From: Anthonomus grandis grandis
Taxonomy: Eukaryota > Arthropoda > Insecta > Coleoptera > Curculionidae
Assembly (NCBI RefSeq): GCF_022605725.1
Contig: NC_065555.1
Location: 27,824,774-27,888,773, forward strand
Direction of reading: 5' to 3'
DNA length: 64,000 nucleotides
Shown here: piece after piece, positions 34,787 to 45,782 of the stretch
Position numbering within the stretch: position 1 is the stretch's first letter
Layout of the letters: the number at the start of each line of letters is the position of its first letter
Translations under genes and position numbers: made by a program
The notes under the pieces: generated by a model
Databases searched by the model: none
The model's input: only the letters and a program-made list of their open reading frames with translations
Told to the model about the DNA's origin: nothing

Positions 34787-34825
34787 GGCCTGATGATGCT
34801 CCGATAGGAGCGAAACACGTGTAAC
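34787..34825 (+). ncRNA. Hammerhead-ribozyme-like motif, right arm of locus 2
   Basis: Core CTGATGA, one extra T, a perfect stem II GCTCC/GGAGC closed by a GATA loop, then GAAACACGTGTA. Stem III can pair ACAC with GTGT without a loop and is followed by A, the expected cleavage position class (UH). This is the best formed motif of the set. Confidence 0.65.
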
Positions 34826-35450
34826 TTTTAAAAAAATTATATGGATTTGATGAGACCATGACTTTGTGTCCTTACCTTTGTTTTGTTTTCGTTTGGTTTC
34901 TTAGAGAAGAAAGGATGATATGTTTCTATTAGACTAAGGTTTATAAGAATTTCTTATAAACTGCCAGAAGTAGGCTGGTTCAATATGGCAAATTTCTTAC
35001 ATTCAATTGTAATTTTCTACAAACTTATTAAACTGAAAAGTGCCTACTTGGATGATAAGATCGAATTTGAATTTGACGGCGGCTGAATCTTTTGACTATA
35101 CCGTCACATTTAAAAAATCACTCCCTTATCAAATAGCCTCCCTGATAAATAACTAGAATATAATGGACTTTTTTTTGTCAGTAGCTTTATTCAGGAAGAA
35201 TATTAAAGACATGTTACTGAAAAATTAACTTCATTTTATTTCTCTTTGTTCTTCTTTTATATGGTTGCCTACATGACTTCATTTTTATCTTATATTTTTG
35301 AATTTCAGTGCATATCACATATTTTATTTGTAATTAAGTTCTGTAATTTCATTCGTATATGTATATATATAATTGGTTCTAGCTTCATAATTAGTTTTTT
35401 GTAAGTAGTAATTATAAAACATAGAACCAAAACTAAGAAACGAAAACCAT

Positions 35451-35475
35451 GGGTTGGGTTGGGTTGGGTTGGGTT
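35451..35475. repeat. (GGGTT)5 telomere-like array
   Basis: Five perfect GGGTT units directly before the 5' truncation point of the LINE at 35476. Read with a shift this is TTGGG, a relative of the insect telomere repeat TTAGG. Confidence 0.85.
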
Positions 35476-37258
35476 TTTTTACTAAATTGTGCAAATATAC
35501 CACAAATCGCTTAAATATGTCATCAAATAGGCAAAGAGAGTGTTGGTCGATTATTAATGATTTTAGACATTGCCATAGAAAAGTATCTGAACCGGAGTTA
35601 AGACCTGACATTTTAAACGACTATTATTGTGATATACCTAATATCTTGCTCAAGGGCATTCATAGTAACATTGATCCCTTACACTATCTTCAACAAGTGT
35701 CGGTTGAGCATTCATTTTTCTTTCATCCTGTCGATCTTACCGAAGTAAAAAATGAAATCAAACGCCTAAAAAACCATAAATCATCTGGAGCTGATGGGAT
35801 ATCTTCGAGGTTGTTACTCTTTTTGCCTGATTCAGCCTTAAATGCTTTAGTTTCTGCCATAAACAATTCTTTACATATTGGCATTTTTCCTTCATGTTTA
35901 AAAGAGGAAGTGGTTATCCCTCTTCATAAGGGTGGAGATTTGGATCAGCTTTGTAATTTCCGTCCCATTTCTATTTTGTCTACCCTCTCTAAGATAGTTG
36001 AAAAACTTGCAAAAAGCAGAATTTTGTCCTTTTTAAATCATAATGGCATTTTGTCTGCAAATCAGTTTGGATTTCAAGCCGGTAAAGGGACTCATGATGC
36101 TGTTTTTAGCTTTTTGGAGAGCGTCTATGTGTCCTTGAATTCTGGAGAGTCATCGTGATGTGATCGTGAGAGATCACGTGTTTTGTGATCTATCCAAAGC
36201 ATTTGACTGTGTGGATCATGGATTACTGTTATCTAAGCTCAATAAATATGGTTTTAGGGGTGTAGCGTTGCGATGGCTTGAGTCCTATCTATCAAATCGT
36301 ACTCAGAAGGTTACAGTGTCTGGGCGTTCGTCTGCTTCTAGGTCCCTAAAATGCGCCGTTCCCCAGGGTTCAGTGTTGGGACCACTGTTATTTTTACTGT
36401 ATGTGGATGACTTGAGTTCATTGAAACTGCAAGACAAGGTGGTTCAGTTTGCCGATAATACCACCATACTATGGAGCCATAAAAATTCTGATTATATTAA
36501 GACTTGTATCCTTGAAGACCTTCAGATTTTATCAGGATGGTGTGCTTCCAACAGGCTCGTGTTTATTGTAAGAAAGACGTCTATTATGGGGTTTAAGTGC
36601 GATGTTCAGGGTCTGATGTTTGACGAAAATTCCCTCTTGCAGAATAAAGAGTGCTGCAAGTTCCTAGGAATTACCATTGATGGTCGCCTTCGGTTTGAAG
36701 ATCATATTTTAATTTAGCTGGGAAATTATCTTCTGGATGTTTTGCAGTAAGAATGGCAAAACAAAAGCTGGGAGGGGTGGTTGCACGTTCAGTGTACTTT
36801 TCACTTATTGAATCTCATATTCGGTATGGCTTGCCTTTTTGGGGTTTAACCAATAAGGGGCTGCTTAACATTGTCTTTGTTATTCAAAAAAAAGCAGTTA
36901 GATACCTGTGTTCTGCTAAGTTAAGAGATTCTTGCAAACCCCTCTTCATTTCTGAAAAAATCCTAACTCTTTTTTTTTTTTTTCTCTCTTAGAAACAGGT
37001 GCTCTTATTCACAAATTTCCCAAACTACCCTCTGTCACTGGCCATTTGACTCGTCGTGTAAATGATGTTCCCCTACCTATTCCTACGTCTTCCCTTACCA
37101 AAAATTCATTAATTTACATAAGTAAAAAAATTTACAATCATGTTCCTCTATGTGTTAGACATATATCGGATGTTAGGAAATTTAAAAGAGAATTAAAGAC
37201 GCTTTTATTGGCTAAGGCATATTATAACCTGGATGACTTTTTTAATGATAGGTTTTAA
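35476..37258 (+). pseudogene. LINE reverse-transcriptase relic
   Basis: Frames at 35454-36158, 36160-36717, 36753-36992 and 37046-37258 together make the C-terminal two thirds of a non-LTR ORF2. Motifs: LKNHKSSGADGISSRLL, IPLHKGGDLDQLCNFRPISI, NQFGFQAGKGTHDA, FCDLSKAFDCVDHGLL, VPQGSVLGPLLFLLYVDDL and VVQFADNTTILW. The catalytic FADD box reads FADN, so the second catalytic Asp is lost. Three frame breaks are present. A CR1/jockey-group element is likely. Confidence 0.85.
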
Positions 37259-37535
37259 CCTTGGACATGTTGGAAAGTTTTTTTTTTCCTTTTTTCTTCT
37301 CTAGTTTTGTCAACAAGTTTACCTTTATTTAGTAATTGATTGTTTTATTTAGTTATCTTTAATTCAAGTATGTTCAAAAAGTTTTGTCTTTATGTGTTTA
37401 ATTTTGTTCATTGTTTTGTAAATTTTTGAAATTGTATTTTTGTTTTGTTCTTTTAGCTTGTAGGATGCTTGTACACAAGATTATTCTTACGTAATATAGC
37501 ACATTTTCTTTCTTTCTTTCTTTCTTAGATTTAAC
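35476..37535 (+). mobile_element. 5'-truncated LINE with (CTTT)n tail
   Basis: The copy begins inside ORF2 and ends with a 3' untranslated region and a CTTT microsatellite at about 37507-37530. Its only coding content is the reverse-transcriptase relic 35476-37258. It lies inside a host intron upstream of the exon at 37788. Confidence 0.75.
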
Positions 37536-37787
37536 TGTTTCACGAATCATTGGCACATGAAGCTTTTTATTCAATACTATTAAAAAACTTTTCCAACTTT
37601 TTTATATGATAACAATCCATACAATATAAAGCTTTTACTGTCAACGTATTTGTCACGTTTGGAATAAATAAACCAGCTTATTAATATCACTATTATTAAT
37701 AAATAGAAAATCTAATCTGCCTTCGACTATAAAAAATAATTTATAGTCAGTAGAAAATAATAAAACTGATTATTATTTATCTTTTAG

Positions 37788-37981
37788 GTTCTAAGTAACA
37801 AAATATTGACTGCAAAAGACACAAAATCTGTTGAGGATATCCCTAAGAAGGTGATAGGAAAGGGCACAAAAGTGGGAGTGCCGAAACCTGGTCAAAAAAT
37901 CCTGATAAAGAAACCTAGGGCAACAGGTATACCCAAACCAGTAACCAGCAAGCCGATTATCTTATCTGAGCAAATTATAAG
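37788..37981 (+). CDS. Host gene exon (basic, Lys/Pro-rich)
   Basis: Acceptor CTTTTAG before 37788 and donor GTATGT at 37982. Phase 0 in and phase 2 out. It encodes VLSNKILTAKDTKSVEDIP, then KKVIGKGTKVGVPKPGQKIL and KKPRATGIPKPVTSKPI. It is strongly basic, in contrast to the giant exon. The split Arg codon (AG|A) is completed by the exon at 41415. No domain is recognised. Confidence 0.85.
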
Positions 37982-38149
37982 GTATGTTGATATCATATTA
38001 GTTATATTATACTATGCTTTCCTGACTTAGAACACGTTGGTAAACATTTAGAAGTCTATTTCATGTTAAAACACCGACATTTATGCAACATAACTTATAC
38101 GCAAACAAAATCGGTTTACATAAAAAATACATTTGTTCGCAAAACTCAG

Positions 38150-38640
38150 TATTTTGTATGAGCACCTTTTACAGCCAATACAGTTTCAACACGACGAGGC
38201 ATACTGCTTACACAATTTTGAATTCTCATTTTGATCTCTGGGATATGTTTTTAAAGTGTCATTAAGTATATTGATTATTAATTCTTGCTTGGTTGTAGGA
38301 GCTTTGATCCTAAGTTAAGATTTCAAAAACTTCCAGACGTTCTCGATAGGGTTCATGTCGGGCGAATTTCCTGGCCAGTCGAGAATATCCACTTTTTTTA
38401 GCGAAAAATGTTGTAATCTTTTGTGTACGATGGCGTGTCATCCATCCTGTATAAAAATCGGGTTTCTCGTTTCTTAAATAATTTTTTCAGTGAAGGGAAC
38501 AGCTGCATTTTAACAGCTGAACAGTATCTACAGTAAAAGGACAACTTAAATACAGTTATATAGCATTTATTAACATTTTTTTCAATCATCAAATTCTTGT
38601 GTTCATTAGTATCGCTTTGACTTTCACTAGTGTAAGTCTT
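38150..38640 (-). pseudogene. Tc1-like transposase relic
   Basis: The minus-strand segment near 38580-38400 reads SLKKLFKKRETRFLYRMDD, where the family has an Asp-bearing MQDGAPCH-type motif, here MDDTPSYTK. Downstream (38395-38330) it reads KKVDILDWPGNSPDMNPIEN, the third catalytic motif with its Glu. A DD34E Tc1-type element is the natural reading. Stops and a lost first half show it is dead. Confidence 0.65.
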
Positions 38641-39351
38641 AATTTACGTTGCTGGTCTTCGGTCAATAAGAACCTTTTTTTTTCTCGTCCAAGGTATATT
38701 AAATATTCACTGATATAACCACACCTTATTGATTGAGTGATTGTTGACATGATTCTGCTGTATTGGTACTTTTGTTGTTAGATTAAGCTCATCGCCCTTA
38801 AAAGTTAACACAATTGAACTGAATCCCTAAAACAACACATTATGGTTTTTTTCTTAAATTATATTTTACATTTGTTCCTTTCTAAGAAATTGGTTTATAG
38901 TTCCTGTAGCAGGTGACACAGGAAAAAGGGAACACTAAATAACATTTTTACTTTTAAAGATAAACAAAATTAATTTGTTTTATCTATAGGACCATTCTAT
39001 AAGAGCATCTATTAACATATTCTATTATTTTTTGTTACTTCCAGTTTAACAGGAAGTGAATTTAACTTATTTATTTTAAATGGGACAATTGGTATATTAT
39101 TACGTATTTTAATAGCAATTAATATTCTAAGAATAATGATACCGCATTTGCCATTTTTTGTTTTATGCTCATAGAATTTACTTTGTGTTTTATAACTTAA
39201 ATCAGTTTTTCAGAAATACAGTCAGCAAACATTTCAAATATTAGTAAACATTGAAATTCTTTCAAAAACTATGGCAACTTTGTTTTTGAAGGTGGTAGAC
39301 AATGGTACAGTGAAAACATCTTGTCGAACTTGCATTGTCTTATTTATTTAA

Positions 39352-39398
39352 TGTAACACGACGTTTCGGTTGGTAAGTATCTCCAACCGTTATCAAGC
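39352..39398 (-). ncRNA. Hammerhead-ribozyme-like motif, left arm of locus 3
   Basis: The inverse of the 40619-40662 motif with the GGTTGG/CCAACC stem II intact. Confidence 0.4.
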
Positions 39399-39557
39399 GT
39401 AAACTGACAGCAAACTACTATTCTATAGGCTTATATACTAGATGTGTGCAGCGATGTGGAAAGGAAAGTCATCCGTGAAAAGAGTTGGGGGGGAGGACAC
39501 GCCTCTCTCTAGATCCTACACTGTCCTGAGAGTAGAGGCTTCCAGATGTTGGGTATA

Positions 39558-40290
39558 TCAACGCTTTGGCTGGCTGAAGATCCTCTGATTCTGTGAAATG
39601 AAAGCTGCCTCTACGAACTTCCTCTTCCGCCAGTGCTGTTCCTTGTGCAGAATCTTGGCTTCTGACCAATGGATATTGTGTCCATTATGCCACGCGTGCT
39701 CTGCTATTCCGGATTTGGAAACTTCTCCTCTTTGGGTCCAGCTGCCATGTTCCTTCGCTCTGATTTCTAGGGGGCGCTTCGTTTCACCTATGTATGAGTC
39801 ACCGCACTCACATGGGATCCGGTAGACGCAATTTTTGGTGTCCAACAGGCCATCTGATTTGGTCTTTGATATCACGCTTCTGATAGTGGTGCTAGATCTA
39901 AAGGCAGTTCTAATATTGTACTTGCTGGCAATGCGTCGGATTTGTTCCGATGTACCCCTAATGTAAGGTATGGGTAGAAGTCTGGTTGTCGTGGTGGCCT
40001 CGTCTCTGATTTGATTTGGACGCGTCCTTTGGATGGTCCTACTTATTAGCTTCTTTGGATATCCATTCTGTTGTAGGTCTTTGTAGATGGTATCCACTTC
40101 AGTCTTGAGATCCTCGTCGTTTCTACAGATGGTTCGAGCTCTATTGTAGAGGGATCTTATGATGCCTACTTTGGTGGTTGCAGGATGGTTGGACTCATTG
40201 TGAAGATACTGGCCCGTGTGTGTCGGTTTTCTATAAACTGAAGTTCGTAGATATCCACCGACCTTTTTAACGAGGACATTTAGGAAAGAG
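39558..40290 (-). pseudogene. Penelope-like reverse transcriptase C terminus and GIY-YIG endonuclease
   Basis: The minus-strand frame from about 40290 carries LSSFLNVLVKKVGGYLRTS, SVYRKPTHTGQYLHNESNH (late reverse-transcriptase motif), a basic linker, then CVYRIPCECGDSYIGETKRP (GIY-YIG: cysteines, then YIGETKRP) and AEHAWHNGHNIHW. The frame stays open through the domain end and into the left arm at 39558. The catalytic palm of the reverse transcriptase is missing because of truncation. The part of the open frame beyond 40290 is the antisense right arm and is not real coding sequence. Confidence 0.85.
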
Positions 40291-40618
40291 GAGAGGTTTC
40301 CAAATCCGGAATAGCAGAGCACGCGTGGCATAATGGACACAATATCCACTGGTCAGAAGCCAAGATTCTGCATAAGGAACAGCACTGGCGGAAGAGGAAG
40401 TTCGTAGAGGCAGCTTTCATTTCACAGAATCAGGGGATCTTCAGCCAGCCAAGCGTCGATATACCCAACATCTGGAAGCCTCTACTCTCAGGACAGTGTA
40501 GGATCTAGAGAGAGGCGTGTCCTCCCCCCCAACTCTTTTCACGGATGACTTTCCTTTCCAAATCTCTCCACACATCTAGTATATAAGCCTATAGAATAGT
40601 AGTTTGCTGTCAGTTTAC

Positions 40619-40662
40619 ACTTGATAAGGGTTGGAGATACTTACCAACCGAAACGTCGTGTT
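40619..40662 (+). ncRNA. Hammerhead-ribozyme-like motif, right arm of locus 3
   Basis: TTGATAA, a stem II of GGTTGG pairing with CCAACC, then GAAACGTCGTG. The first core block departs from CTGATGA at two positions, so activity is uncertain. Confidence 0.45.
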
Positions 40663-41414
40663 ACATTAAATAAATAAGACAATGCAAGTTCGACAAGATG
40701 TTTTTATGGCAACTTTATTTGAATAACAAATAATAATTGAATTTGATATGTCAATAAAAAAATAATTCAAGAACGCGTCAAAACGCAGCCTCCTATTCAA
40801 GAAACCAAAGCCTTCTATGCTATTTCTATTAGTTAAACGTGTTTATTTATATGACTTAAATTTTTCTTCTTTTGGGCTTATTTATCAAACGATTTAAAAA
40901 ATAATCATACCAAATCATTGGGAAAAAGAAACCGCATTACAAAAGTGGCTGTTCCCAATAATGTGCTATTTAAAAAAATAAAGTAAATGCCAAAATTAAT
41001 GGTTTGAACATTTTAAATAGACATGTAAAAGATTTAAATCATAAAATGTAACAAAAACTATTTTTCCGTCATTACTTGATAAAAAATTAAAATTTTTAAC
41101 GCATTCAGGGCACCCTATTTTAAAAATTAAAAAAGTGACTTTTTCTATGAGTATAAAACAAAAAATGAAAAATACAGTATTATTGTTTTTAGAATATTAT
41201 TTTTTATCGAAATACGTAAAACCATACCAAGTGTCAACTGAATATGTCAAAAGATGCTCTTATAAAAATTCTATCGATATACCAAATTTCATTTGTTTAT
41301 GTTGAATAGTAAAATAGTTATAAGTGTTCCCTTTTTCCTGTGTCACCCGGTATATCCCTTATTTAGTTATTCGTTAAAGTTAAAAGAATTTCTCATCTTA
41401 CAATTTTTTTCCAG

Positions 41415-41644
41415 ACCTGCAAATACATCTAGCACGACAGAAAACCTTCAAAACCCATCGATAGGGCTAAAACGGCCTTATGAAGATATAGAAGATGTGG
41501 AAAAGGCATTTATTATATCAAAAGTAGCGAAAACCGAGTCTAGTGAGGAATTGGCATCTTCTACTGTCACAACTAAACCTGGAAAAAGTCGGAAAACCAG
41601 CGGGAAAGCTATGATTTTACAGCAAACTATTATTACACCTAAAG
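41415..41644 (+). CDS. Host gene exon (Ser/Lys-rich)
   Basis: Acceptor TTTTCCAG before 41415 and donor GTAATG at 41645. Phase 2 in and phase 1 out. It reads PANTSSTTENLQNPSIGLKR, PYEDIEDVEKAFIISKVAK, then a Ser/Thr/Lys-rich part and MILQQTIITPKG. KRPYEDIEDVEKAFIISK may form a short helix. In phase with both neighbours. Confidence 0.85.
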
Positions 41645-41869
41645 GTAATGTTTAATTAATACTTAACTTAACCTCAAATTGTACACATGTGTTTATTTTT
41701 GCTCTGATTTAATTTTGAGTTTTTTTTTAATATTATAGCAAAAACTAAAACTCATTTTGCTTAAAGTTAAAGAGCTAAGTCGCTACTGTGTGTGTAGCAT
41801 ATTGATTCTACACAATTATTTTGTTTTTATTGGAGTTTTTCTAAGTAAAGTTTGTAAGGTTATATTGTG

Positions 41870-43250
41870 AATAATGAAGCCCTGCAACAAGTGGTTAAAG
41901 CCAATTAATGATGATCACATAGAGAAAGCCCCTAGATATGATAGCTGCCGTGTATTTTTTCATTTGGATGAAAAATGTTCCGGTCTTTGTGCAAGTGAGC
42001 AGAGAGCCATAGTTGTGCAGAAACGCATTATTCTGTTCTTTTGTGATGCTTGTGTGCTCTCCTTCAAAAAAATTCCTCCGCTGACAAACAAATTTATACA
42101 ACTGGAGGAGCAGATTAAATCCCTAAAGGATGAAGTGGAAACATTAAAAAAACAGCAGACTTCTCAAGGGAACTAGGGTGCTCCTGCTAACATGGAATCA
42201 GAGTTACATGAAATTGAAGATCGTGAGATCAGAGCGGGCGAACAATCTAATGGTTTACGGTGTTCCTGAGTCTGGAAGTAGCAGTATGCAAGAATAAATT
42301 CATAAATGGTTCTCCATCAATTACCAAAAAGCCACTACCAAAAAACCGAACACATTAACCTCCATATCTATTTATTTTCAGAATCTGGGTGGCATTGGTA
42401 CTAAACTTGATCAACTTCGTGGTGCAATATTGCAATGTGATTATGATGTCATTATTTTGATTGAGACTTGGCTAAATCAACATTACTCAGACAATGAATT
42501 AGCTAATTCTGAATATCAGATTTTTAGGCTAGATCGCAATTCCTTAACTAGTACTAAACAACGTGGTGGTGGAGTATTAATGTTAGTACACAATAAATTT
42601 AAAGCCAAACAAGTCAAGACCAATATCTTAAATGTGGAGCAAATTTTTGTTCAAGTGGATTATGGTGAGCTATCTAATATTTTCTTAATTCTTCAGAAGA
42701 AGTCTACCGTGTCCATTGTTCAGCAGTTGAAAGTATTAAGGACAATTTTCCCAATATACCTGTATTTCTATTTGGAGGTTACAATTTACCCTTAGCCACT
42801 TGGAATTACTCAATTGAAGAGGGTCTGTTAGTTGAGTGCGCACTGACCTATCCAGCCAAAATAGTTTGTGAATCATTTTCTTATCTGAATATGCGACAAT
42901 CTAATATTATTCCAAACAATCATGGTGTATTTCTGGATCTGATTTTTAACAGTATTGACGAGTGCCGTAAAATAACTGTTCAACAAGCTTTAGACAATCT
43001 TCTTCCGAACAACTTTCACCACTTAGCAACAATTTGCAATATTAGGGTTAGTGATAGGATTAAAAGGTTGGATTATAGTACAACTTATTTTGATTTTAAA
43101 AATGCTGATTTTGTAAGTTTGAATGATTATTTTTCTTTAGTGGACTGGATTAGTATTTTTGATGATTGAGACATCGATAATTCAATGAATAACTTTTATG
43201 AAGTAGTTTTATATGCAATCTCACTCTATGTACCAAAAAAAAATATATAA
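41870..43250 (+). pseudogene. LINE relic: ORF1 start and endonuclease
   Basis: 41874-42173 opens MKPCNKWLKPINDDHIEKAP, with Cys/His residues (CSGLC, FFCDAC) and a coiled stretch LEEQIKSLKDEVETLKKQQ, an ORF1 start. A large deletion follows, then the ORF2 endonuclease: FQNLGGIGTKLDQLRGAI, DVIILIETWLNQHYSD and, after a frameshift near 42690, GGYNLPLATWNYS and FLDLIFNSIDECR to a stop at 43169. The relation to the LINE at 46797-51163 is close: motifs IGTK, ETWL, AGDYNLPHARW and LDLVFSS correspond. The reverse transcriptase is missing. Confidence 0.75.
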
Positions 43251-43260
43251 ACCTTCCAGG

Positions 43261-43806
43261 TTTCCTCTAAGATCTAAGCTCCTATCAGTCAATCAGCCTA
43301 AAGCTATCTTCTTTTACTTTGATGTTTAGAGCTTGTTTTGGGCGTTGACTTTTTGGTTTGTTGCCTCTCTCATCTTGCTCTTTGAACACTTACTGTCTCC
43401 TTATTTTTTTTCTTTTTTTTTCTAAAAGAAAAAGGTGGTTTTTAACAAAAAACACGCCAATTTTTTTTTTCTGAAAACCGCTAGAGATAGGTATAGGGAA
43501 ATATGATCAAGACTCAAAATGAAGCAGGAAATCAAAATATTTAAAAATATAGAGGGTGTTTTATTTAAAAAATCAAAGATGTTGCAATTTTTTGCCATAT
43601 TGCCATATTTCTAGTGTTGAAAATGTCGTAAGACCGATAGAGCACTGTTTTTTACCATAGTTACCATATTTTCAGAAAAATAGGGCTAACGTACCATCGT
43701 TCGTCAATCACCTTATCATACTTAAACTGTTTCATTTTAAACAAAGAATCACAGTTATTTGTTGTTACAACAAAATTTGAATTGAAAATGTGTATGGATT
43801 TTTCAG
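43261..43806. other. Intron, no gene seen
   Basis: An AT-rich stretch between the LINE relic and the host exon at 43807, with T runs near 43380-43480. No coding relic is recognised. Confidence 0.4.
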
Positions 43807-44090
43807 GTGAAATTATTCCTCAATCGCATCCCGTCACTACGGCGTCATCTTCCGTATCTGAAAAGCCAAACCAACAAGTTACTTCAGACGATGCAGTATT
43901 TGACATTAATGCTATGCCCATTGTGTTGTCCGATGACCTCTTAACTCCCGAAAGTATTCAGAACATGCCCGTGGTGCTTTCTGAAGAGGTAACGCAGACT
44001 GCTGCGCTGCCAACGACACAACCGCAAGAAAAAGTAGTGCCGCCGGTAGCTATACAGAAGAAGGTAGTAGGACCACTTCCTGGAAAACAG
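43807..44090 (+). CDS. Host gene exon (Val/Pro/Ser-rich)
   Basis: Acceptor TTTTTCAG before 43807 and donor GTTAGT at 44091. Phase 1 in and phase 0 out. It encodes GEIIPQSHPVTTASSSVSEK, then DDAVFDINAMPIVLSDDLLT and IQNMPVVLSEEVTQ. The pair MPIVLSDDLL and MPVVLSEEV is a short internal repeat and perhaps a binding motif. It ends VVGPLPGKQ. In phase with the exon at 54708. Confidence 0.85.
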
Positions 44091-44144
44091 GTTAGTTGAA
44101 TTTATTTTTGTTTTTTTTTCGTTTTTTTTTTAAACCTTTAAAGT

Positions 44145-45060
44145 ATGCATCCTTGAACTTCTAAGCATTTTTCACATCTGCGAATTAGCTCGTCATGGAG
44201 CTCGTCATGGGTTGCCGCTCTAATTGACTCTGGAGATAAACTTTCAAATGCTTGTCTAACCCTTTCCATACAATCCTGCTGCGTTGTTAATGGATTGAAA
44301 TAAACAATATTCTTTATTGTTCACCAAATAAAATAATCTACGGCAGTTAAATCCGGAGAACGAGGAGGCCACAAAATAGGTCCGTTATTGGCAATCCACT
44401 TGTCATTAAATGATGCGTCTAAGAATCTCATTACAGGAAGGGTTCTGTGTGGTGGTGCACCATCATGTTGGTAATAAATGTTTCGGTGTTCTGCCAATGG
44501 TAAATTCATTAAATATTCTGTATCCAAGTCCTCTAGAATATTTAAATATCCTTCTTCTGTAAAAATTGACACAGAATTAAAAATTTGAACGTAATACGCA
44601 TTAAATTTATAAGTGACTTGCCATTTAAGTTTTCTTCGTAAAAGTGCATTTTAATGATCCGATCATTTCTGATAGCATAAAAAATACGAAACTGCCAGAC
44701 TTCTTGATAATTTTGTGATCTCACAGCATGAGGATTTGAATCACTCCAAACATAAGAATTATGTCTGTTACGTCATAGGATACGCTGCAAAATATCAACT
44801 TTAATATTTTCATTGTCAACAAGTGGTTTCTTTATTTGCGCTTTCGCCTTAACAGTGCCAAAATTTTTAAAATTTTCTATTATTCGCCTAACAGCGCAAC
44901 ATGATGGTTTCTGTTTTTCTGGGAATCTATCTGCAAATATTTGGCATGTTTTCGATAAAACGTTACATTCTCTATAGATAATTAACAAATTTAAATAATC
45001 TTCGTGTGTATAATTTAATCGCCCCGGCATATTAGTTTTTAAAAAATTACGAAATGACAA
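44145..45060 (-). pseudogene. mariner-like transposase relic
   Basis: Minus strand from 45060: MSFRNFLKTNMPGRLNYTHE, DYLNLLIIYRECNVLSKTCQ (HTH half), and FEDRFPEKQKPSCCAVRRII-type residues. Catalytic half at 44572-44321: HRNIYYQHDGAPPHRTLPVM and PPRSPDLTAVDYFIW, with the usual tail ending near 44150. Frames are interrupted several times. It starts only about 55 bp after the host donor at 44091. Confidence 0.75.
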
Positions 45061-45469
45061 GCAATGACATTTCTGTTATAATCCATTGGCTTGCTGTCGC
45101 TTCTAGCGGTTACTATGACAACCATCATGGCCAGCTTGATCAACAATACTTGAGCCGTGTTACTATGTGGCTTTTAATATTAGGCCAAATTTAAACTGCC
45201 AATATTTCGGAAACTATCCGTTTTTGGACTAGATAACCTTATTTTTAATTATCTTTGTGAAAATATAATAATAATAGGGGGTTTCAATTTAAAAAAAATT
45301 ACTTTTAATGATTTTTTCATTTTAATTTTTAATGCTAGTTTTTGACTCCCCTGTATCTTTTTTTTAGCCAAATATTAAAATAGTCTTTTAAAGTGGTCCT
45401 TCCTTTAAAACAAAACCAAAACTAACCAATAAATAAAGGCTACTAAAAGGGAGTAATCGGTAATTATGT

Positions 45470-45700
45470 TAGGGCTTATAAACACAAATTTTTTACATGA
45501 AATTAAAAATATGTCAAAAACGGTTACACTTAGGTATAGGACATTAAACATAAAATATACCTAGAATTTCACGTGGAATCCAAAAATGTAAAAATATACA
45601 GGGTGTTCCATTTAAAGTAACGAAGTTGACACCTACTTCCGGTATAACCGGAAACGTTACAACTATCAAAATATTTTAGTTCTATGGCCCCCATCGACTG
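45470..45700. repeat. Dispersed repeat shared with 53900-54180
   Basis: The two stretches can be aligned through TATAGGACATTA, TTTCACGT, ATTCCA or TTCCA, and ATCAAAATATTTTAGT. They are diverged copies of one repeat family. The first overlaps the small TA-flanked element starting at 45599. Confidence 0.55.
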
Positions 45701-45782
45701 TGCTACGTTGCCAAATTTTCAAAATTTTTGAAAGATTAGTTTTCGAGATATCGATCGCGTCTATTCGTCGTGAGACACCCTG
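45599..45782. mobile_element. 184-bp TA-flanked miniature element with CAGGGTGT ends
   Basis: Starts CAGGGTGTTCCATTTAA and ends GAGACACCCTG, with TA on both sides. It has no coding capacity and directly abuts the larger mariner at 45789. The ends are palindromic, so the TA pair could also belong to older ends. Confidence 0.55.

Larger units (their letters stand above)
34595..34886. repeat. Compact 290-bp palindrome with two hammerhead-like motifs (locus 2)
   Basis: Two nearly identical arms of about 140 bp lie head to head around a small centre near 34736-34750 (GGTTGTTAG repeats). No coding sequence lies between. The same arm architecture appears at 29957-30851, 39314-40703 and 63040-63245, which supports a Penelope-like pseudo-LTR origin. 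Confidence 0.75.
39314..40703 (-). mobile_element. Penelope-like retroelement with about 400-bp inverted arms (locus 3)
   Basis: The arms 39314 to about 39720 and about 40290 to 40703 are near-identical inverted copies; the right arm repeats the 3' coding end in reverse. Each arm ends with a hammerhead-like motif. ATGGCAACTTT occurs before the left arm (39270) and after the right arm (40705), a possible target duplication. The unit looks like a truncated copy joined head to head with an inverted partial copy, a form known for Penelope-like elements. Confidence 0.8.
38909..41350. mobile_element. TA-flanked long-TIR element without transposase, hosting a Penelope-like element
   Basis: Left GCAGGTGACACAGG at 38909 and right CCTGTGTCACCCGG ending at 41350 are inverted and directly flanked by TA. 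The similarity continues inward for roughly 270 bp (GGAAAAAGGGAACACT, then AAGAGCATCT and CATTTTTTGTTTTATRCTCA). No transposase frame is seen between, so it is a non-autonomous or deleted mariner/Tc1-type element. The Penelope-like unit 39314-40703 lies inside. Confidence 0.7.

Noticed and set aside
40291..40349. Extra N-terminal part of the Penelope-like frame
   Set aside because: It lies in the antisense right arm of the inverted repeat and only extends the frame by chance.
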